This document shows, piece by piece, positions 5,915-6,595 of a stretch of DNA of 6,595 bases (positions are counted from its first letter, which is position 1; the number at the start of each line of letters is the position of its first letter). The stretch is from Coriobacteriales bacterium (GTDB lineage Bacteria; Actinomycetota; Coriobacteriia; Coriobacteriales; UBA8131): the NCBI GenBank assembly GCA_031286245.1, contig JAITUO010000161.1, positions 1 through 6,595 of the forward strand. The letters are read 5' to 3'. The notes under the pieces are model-generated. The model ran no database searches and was not told the DNA's origin. It saw only the letters and a program-made list of their open reading frames with translations. Both the position numbers and the translations under genes were made by a program.

Positions 5915-6108
5915 CTAGCTTGCAGAATATCAGCATCATCAGAGAATGGACGAAATGCCCAATACTGACTGAGGTCGAGCAGTGCATCAGGGCAATTTGT
6001 AAAGCGTGATGACATGAAAGACCGGTGAGCGATAAGGCAAAAAAAGCCTAACGAAGATTTCTCTGAGCATAAAACCAATATTGTGTTTGAAAAAGTGAGA
6101 AACTCCCC

Positions 6109-6158
6109 AAAAAGGCGGCTGACCTTGGCCAGGGAAAGGGAGGGAACCAAGGTCAGCC
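6109..6158 (-). terminator. Orphan intrinsic terminator or attenuator in the operon leader
   Basis: GGCTGACCTTGG (6117-6128) pairs perfectly with CCAAGGTCAGCC (6147-6158), a 12-bp stem with an 18-nt loop. On the minus strand it is followed by GCC then TTTTT (6109-6113). No minus-strand gene precedes it within the window, and the next gene downstream is methyltransferase C, 269 bp away. It therefore either ends a short transcript (small RNA) or conditionally terminates the operon leader. Confidence 0.65.
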
Positions 6159-6171
6159 TATAAAGAGAGGA

Positions 6172-6190
6172 AAACGCGGGGAAGGCGTTT
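6172..6190. repeat. Small inverted repeat next to the leader terminator
   Basis: AAACGC (6172-6177) and GCGTTT (6185-6190) form a 6-bp stem with a 7-nt loop. On the minus strand it lies 13 bp upstream of the 12-bp hairpin, so both could be parts of one structured RNA. Confidence 0.4.
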
Positions 6191-6303
6191 ATCAAGGACG
6201 AAAACCAGTGAGCATTGATGTCAGCAGTCCAGCCATTGGTTTGTGTGACGTCCTCGAATGAAGAACAGTTTAGGGACTTGTTTGGTAACAGTCGTCCATA
6301 CTA

Positions 6304-6332
6304 AGACATGATATGAGTTAAAATGTCTCATG
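6304..6332. promoter_or_regulatory. Overlapping short inverted repeats, possible operator
   Basis: AGACAT (6304-6309) with ATGTCT (6323-6328), and CATGA (6307-6311) with TCATG (6328-6332), overlap around an AT-rich centre containing GTTAAAAT. They lie about 110 bp before the probable start of the membrane protein. No good -35/-10 pair was found. Chance is possible. Confidence 0.25.
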
Positions 6333-6492
6333 CCTGAAGCATTAAACACACGAATATCGCAGTTTTATGCTCCTTTTCAACCAAAATTTCAGGCAAACTC
6401 TACACTGGCTTACACTGATGATTACTTGAAAGGGATTTCGAATAGAGACTTCAGTAAATAGACCAGCTGGCTATTCCAGTCGGTTTTACCTC

Positions 6493-6595
6493 ATGGTTAT
6501 CGGCACTGCCTGTTTGTTTACCTTCAGCTTCATGCTGGCCATCGGCGGTATCGACAACAGTTTCGGTGAGGATAATAAGAATAGTTTCTATCTGG
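6493..6595 (+). CDS. Putative membrane protein, N-terminal fragment cut by window end
   Basis: The frame is open to the window end. From the ATG at 6493 it reads MVIGTACLFTFSFMLAIGG and on through a polar stretch (DNSFGEDNKNSFYL), so one transmembrane helix or signal anchor is visible. In the same frame the preceding codons (RIETSVNRPAGYSSRFYL) look like a normal cytosolic lead into a membrane helix, and GAAAGGGA (6428-6435) sits 6 nt before an ATA codon at 6442. The real start may therefore be a rare non-ATG codon there rather than the ATG, which has no clear ribosome site. An in-frame TGA at 6427 sets the upper limit. A transporter of the major facilitator type would fit the divergent position beside methyltransferase genes, but too little is visible to assign a family. 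Confidence 0.5.
   Translation, partial: MVIGTACLFTFSFMLAIGGIDNSFGEDNKNSFYL

Larger units (their letters stand above)
5841..6441. other. Gene-poor divergent intergenic region, leader of the methyltransferase operon
   Basis: About 600 bp without a convincing protein gene, between divergent genes. From left to right it holds the ribosome site of gene C, two CTGCTG(A/G)TAAT repeats and an 8-bp inverted repeat (5864-5914), a small AGGC-A7-GCCT hairpin near 6035-6050, a strong 12-bp hairpin with a minus-strand T tract (6109-6158), a 6-bp hairpin (6172-6190) and overlapping short inverted repeats (6304-6332). A minus-strand open frame at 5878-6195 starts at TTG, lacks a ribosome site and runs through the strong hairpin, so I do not call it a gene. 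I looked for a cobalamin riboswitch on the minus strand and did not recognise a B12 box. Confidence 0.6.

Noticed and set aside
6125..6146. G-quadruplex in the hairpin loop (plus strand GG, GGG, GGG, GGG)
   Set aside because: Only three runs reach three G, and the region is better explained by the perfect 12-bp stem with a T tract on the other strand.
5878..6195. Minus-strand open frame of 105 codons before methyltransferase C
   Set aside because: It starts with TTG without a ribosome site, runs through the 12-bp hairpin and its T tract, and the protein shows no recognisable domain. It is more likely leader RNA.
5841..6440. Cobalamin riboswitch before the methyltransferase operon
   Set aside because: Expected for corrinoid-linked genes and looked for on the minus strand, but no B12 box or matching core was recognised. 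A covariance-model scan would settle it.

Overview
The window looks like chromosomal DNA of an anaerobic, low-to-middle GC Gram-positive bacterium, most likely a clostridial Bacillota. This rests on strong purine-rich ribosome sites, the SPFH plus Arc-type gene pair, a divergent PurC of a kind I associate with clostridia, and an expanded set of uroporphyrinogen-decarboxylase-fold methyltransferases. The lineage is an inference; no rRNA or other marker gene is present.

Left part (1-1900). A 5'-truncated SPFH/band-7 gene and a small ribbon-helix-helix (Arc-type) gene run on the + strand, probably as one transcript that ends at an intrinsic terminator at 1063-1100. Facing them on the - strand is a gene for a single-pass membrane-anchored extracytoplasmic protein of unknown function. 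A 147-bp divergent intergenic region separates that gene from a stand-alone purC homologue on the + strand, which starts with GTG.

Middle and right part (2600-5840). The core of the window is three tandem paralogous genes on the - strand, called C, B and A here in transcription order. Each encodes about 330 residues of the uroporphyrinogen decarboxylase superfamily in its corrinoid/methyltransferase branch. Each has its own strong ribosome site, the intercistronic gaps are 69 and 100 bp, and the operon ends in two near-identical tandem hairpins of which the last carries a T6 tract. The proteins are nearly the same through the barrel core and the putative metal site. They differ mainly in an N-terminal patch around residues 20-40 and near the C-terminus, which suggests related enzymes with different substrates or partners. 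No corrinoid protein or reactivase is encoded in the window.

Right end (5841-6595). About 600 bp without a convincing gene separate the methyltransferase operon from the start of a divergently transcribed membrane protein that runs off the window. This region holds a strong 12-bp hairpin followed by a T5 tract in the orientation of the methyltransferase operon. It lies about 270 bp before the first gene, so it may be a leader attenuator or the end of a small RNA. Several smaller inverted and direct repeats may be operators or leader structures.

The likely theme of the right half is methyl-group metabolism (demethylation of a methylated substrate) with a divergent transporter-like gene. The exact substrate cannot be read from this sequence.
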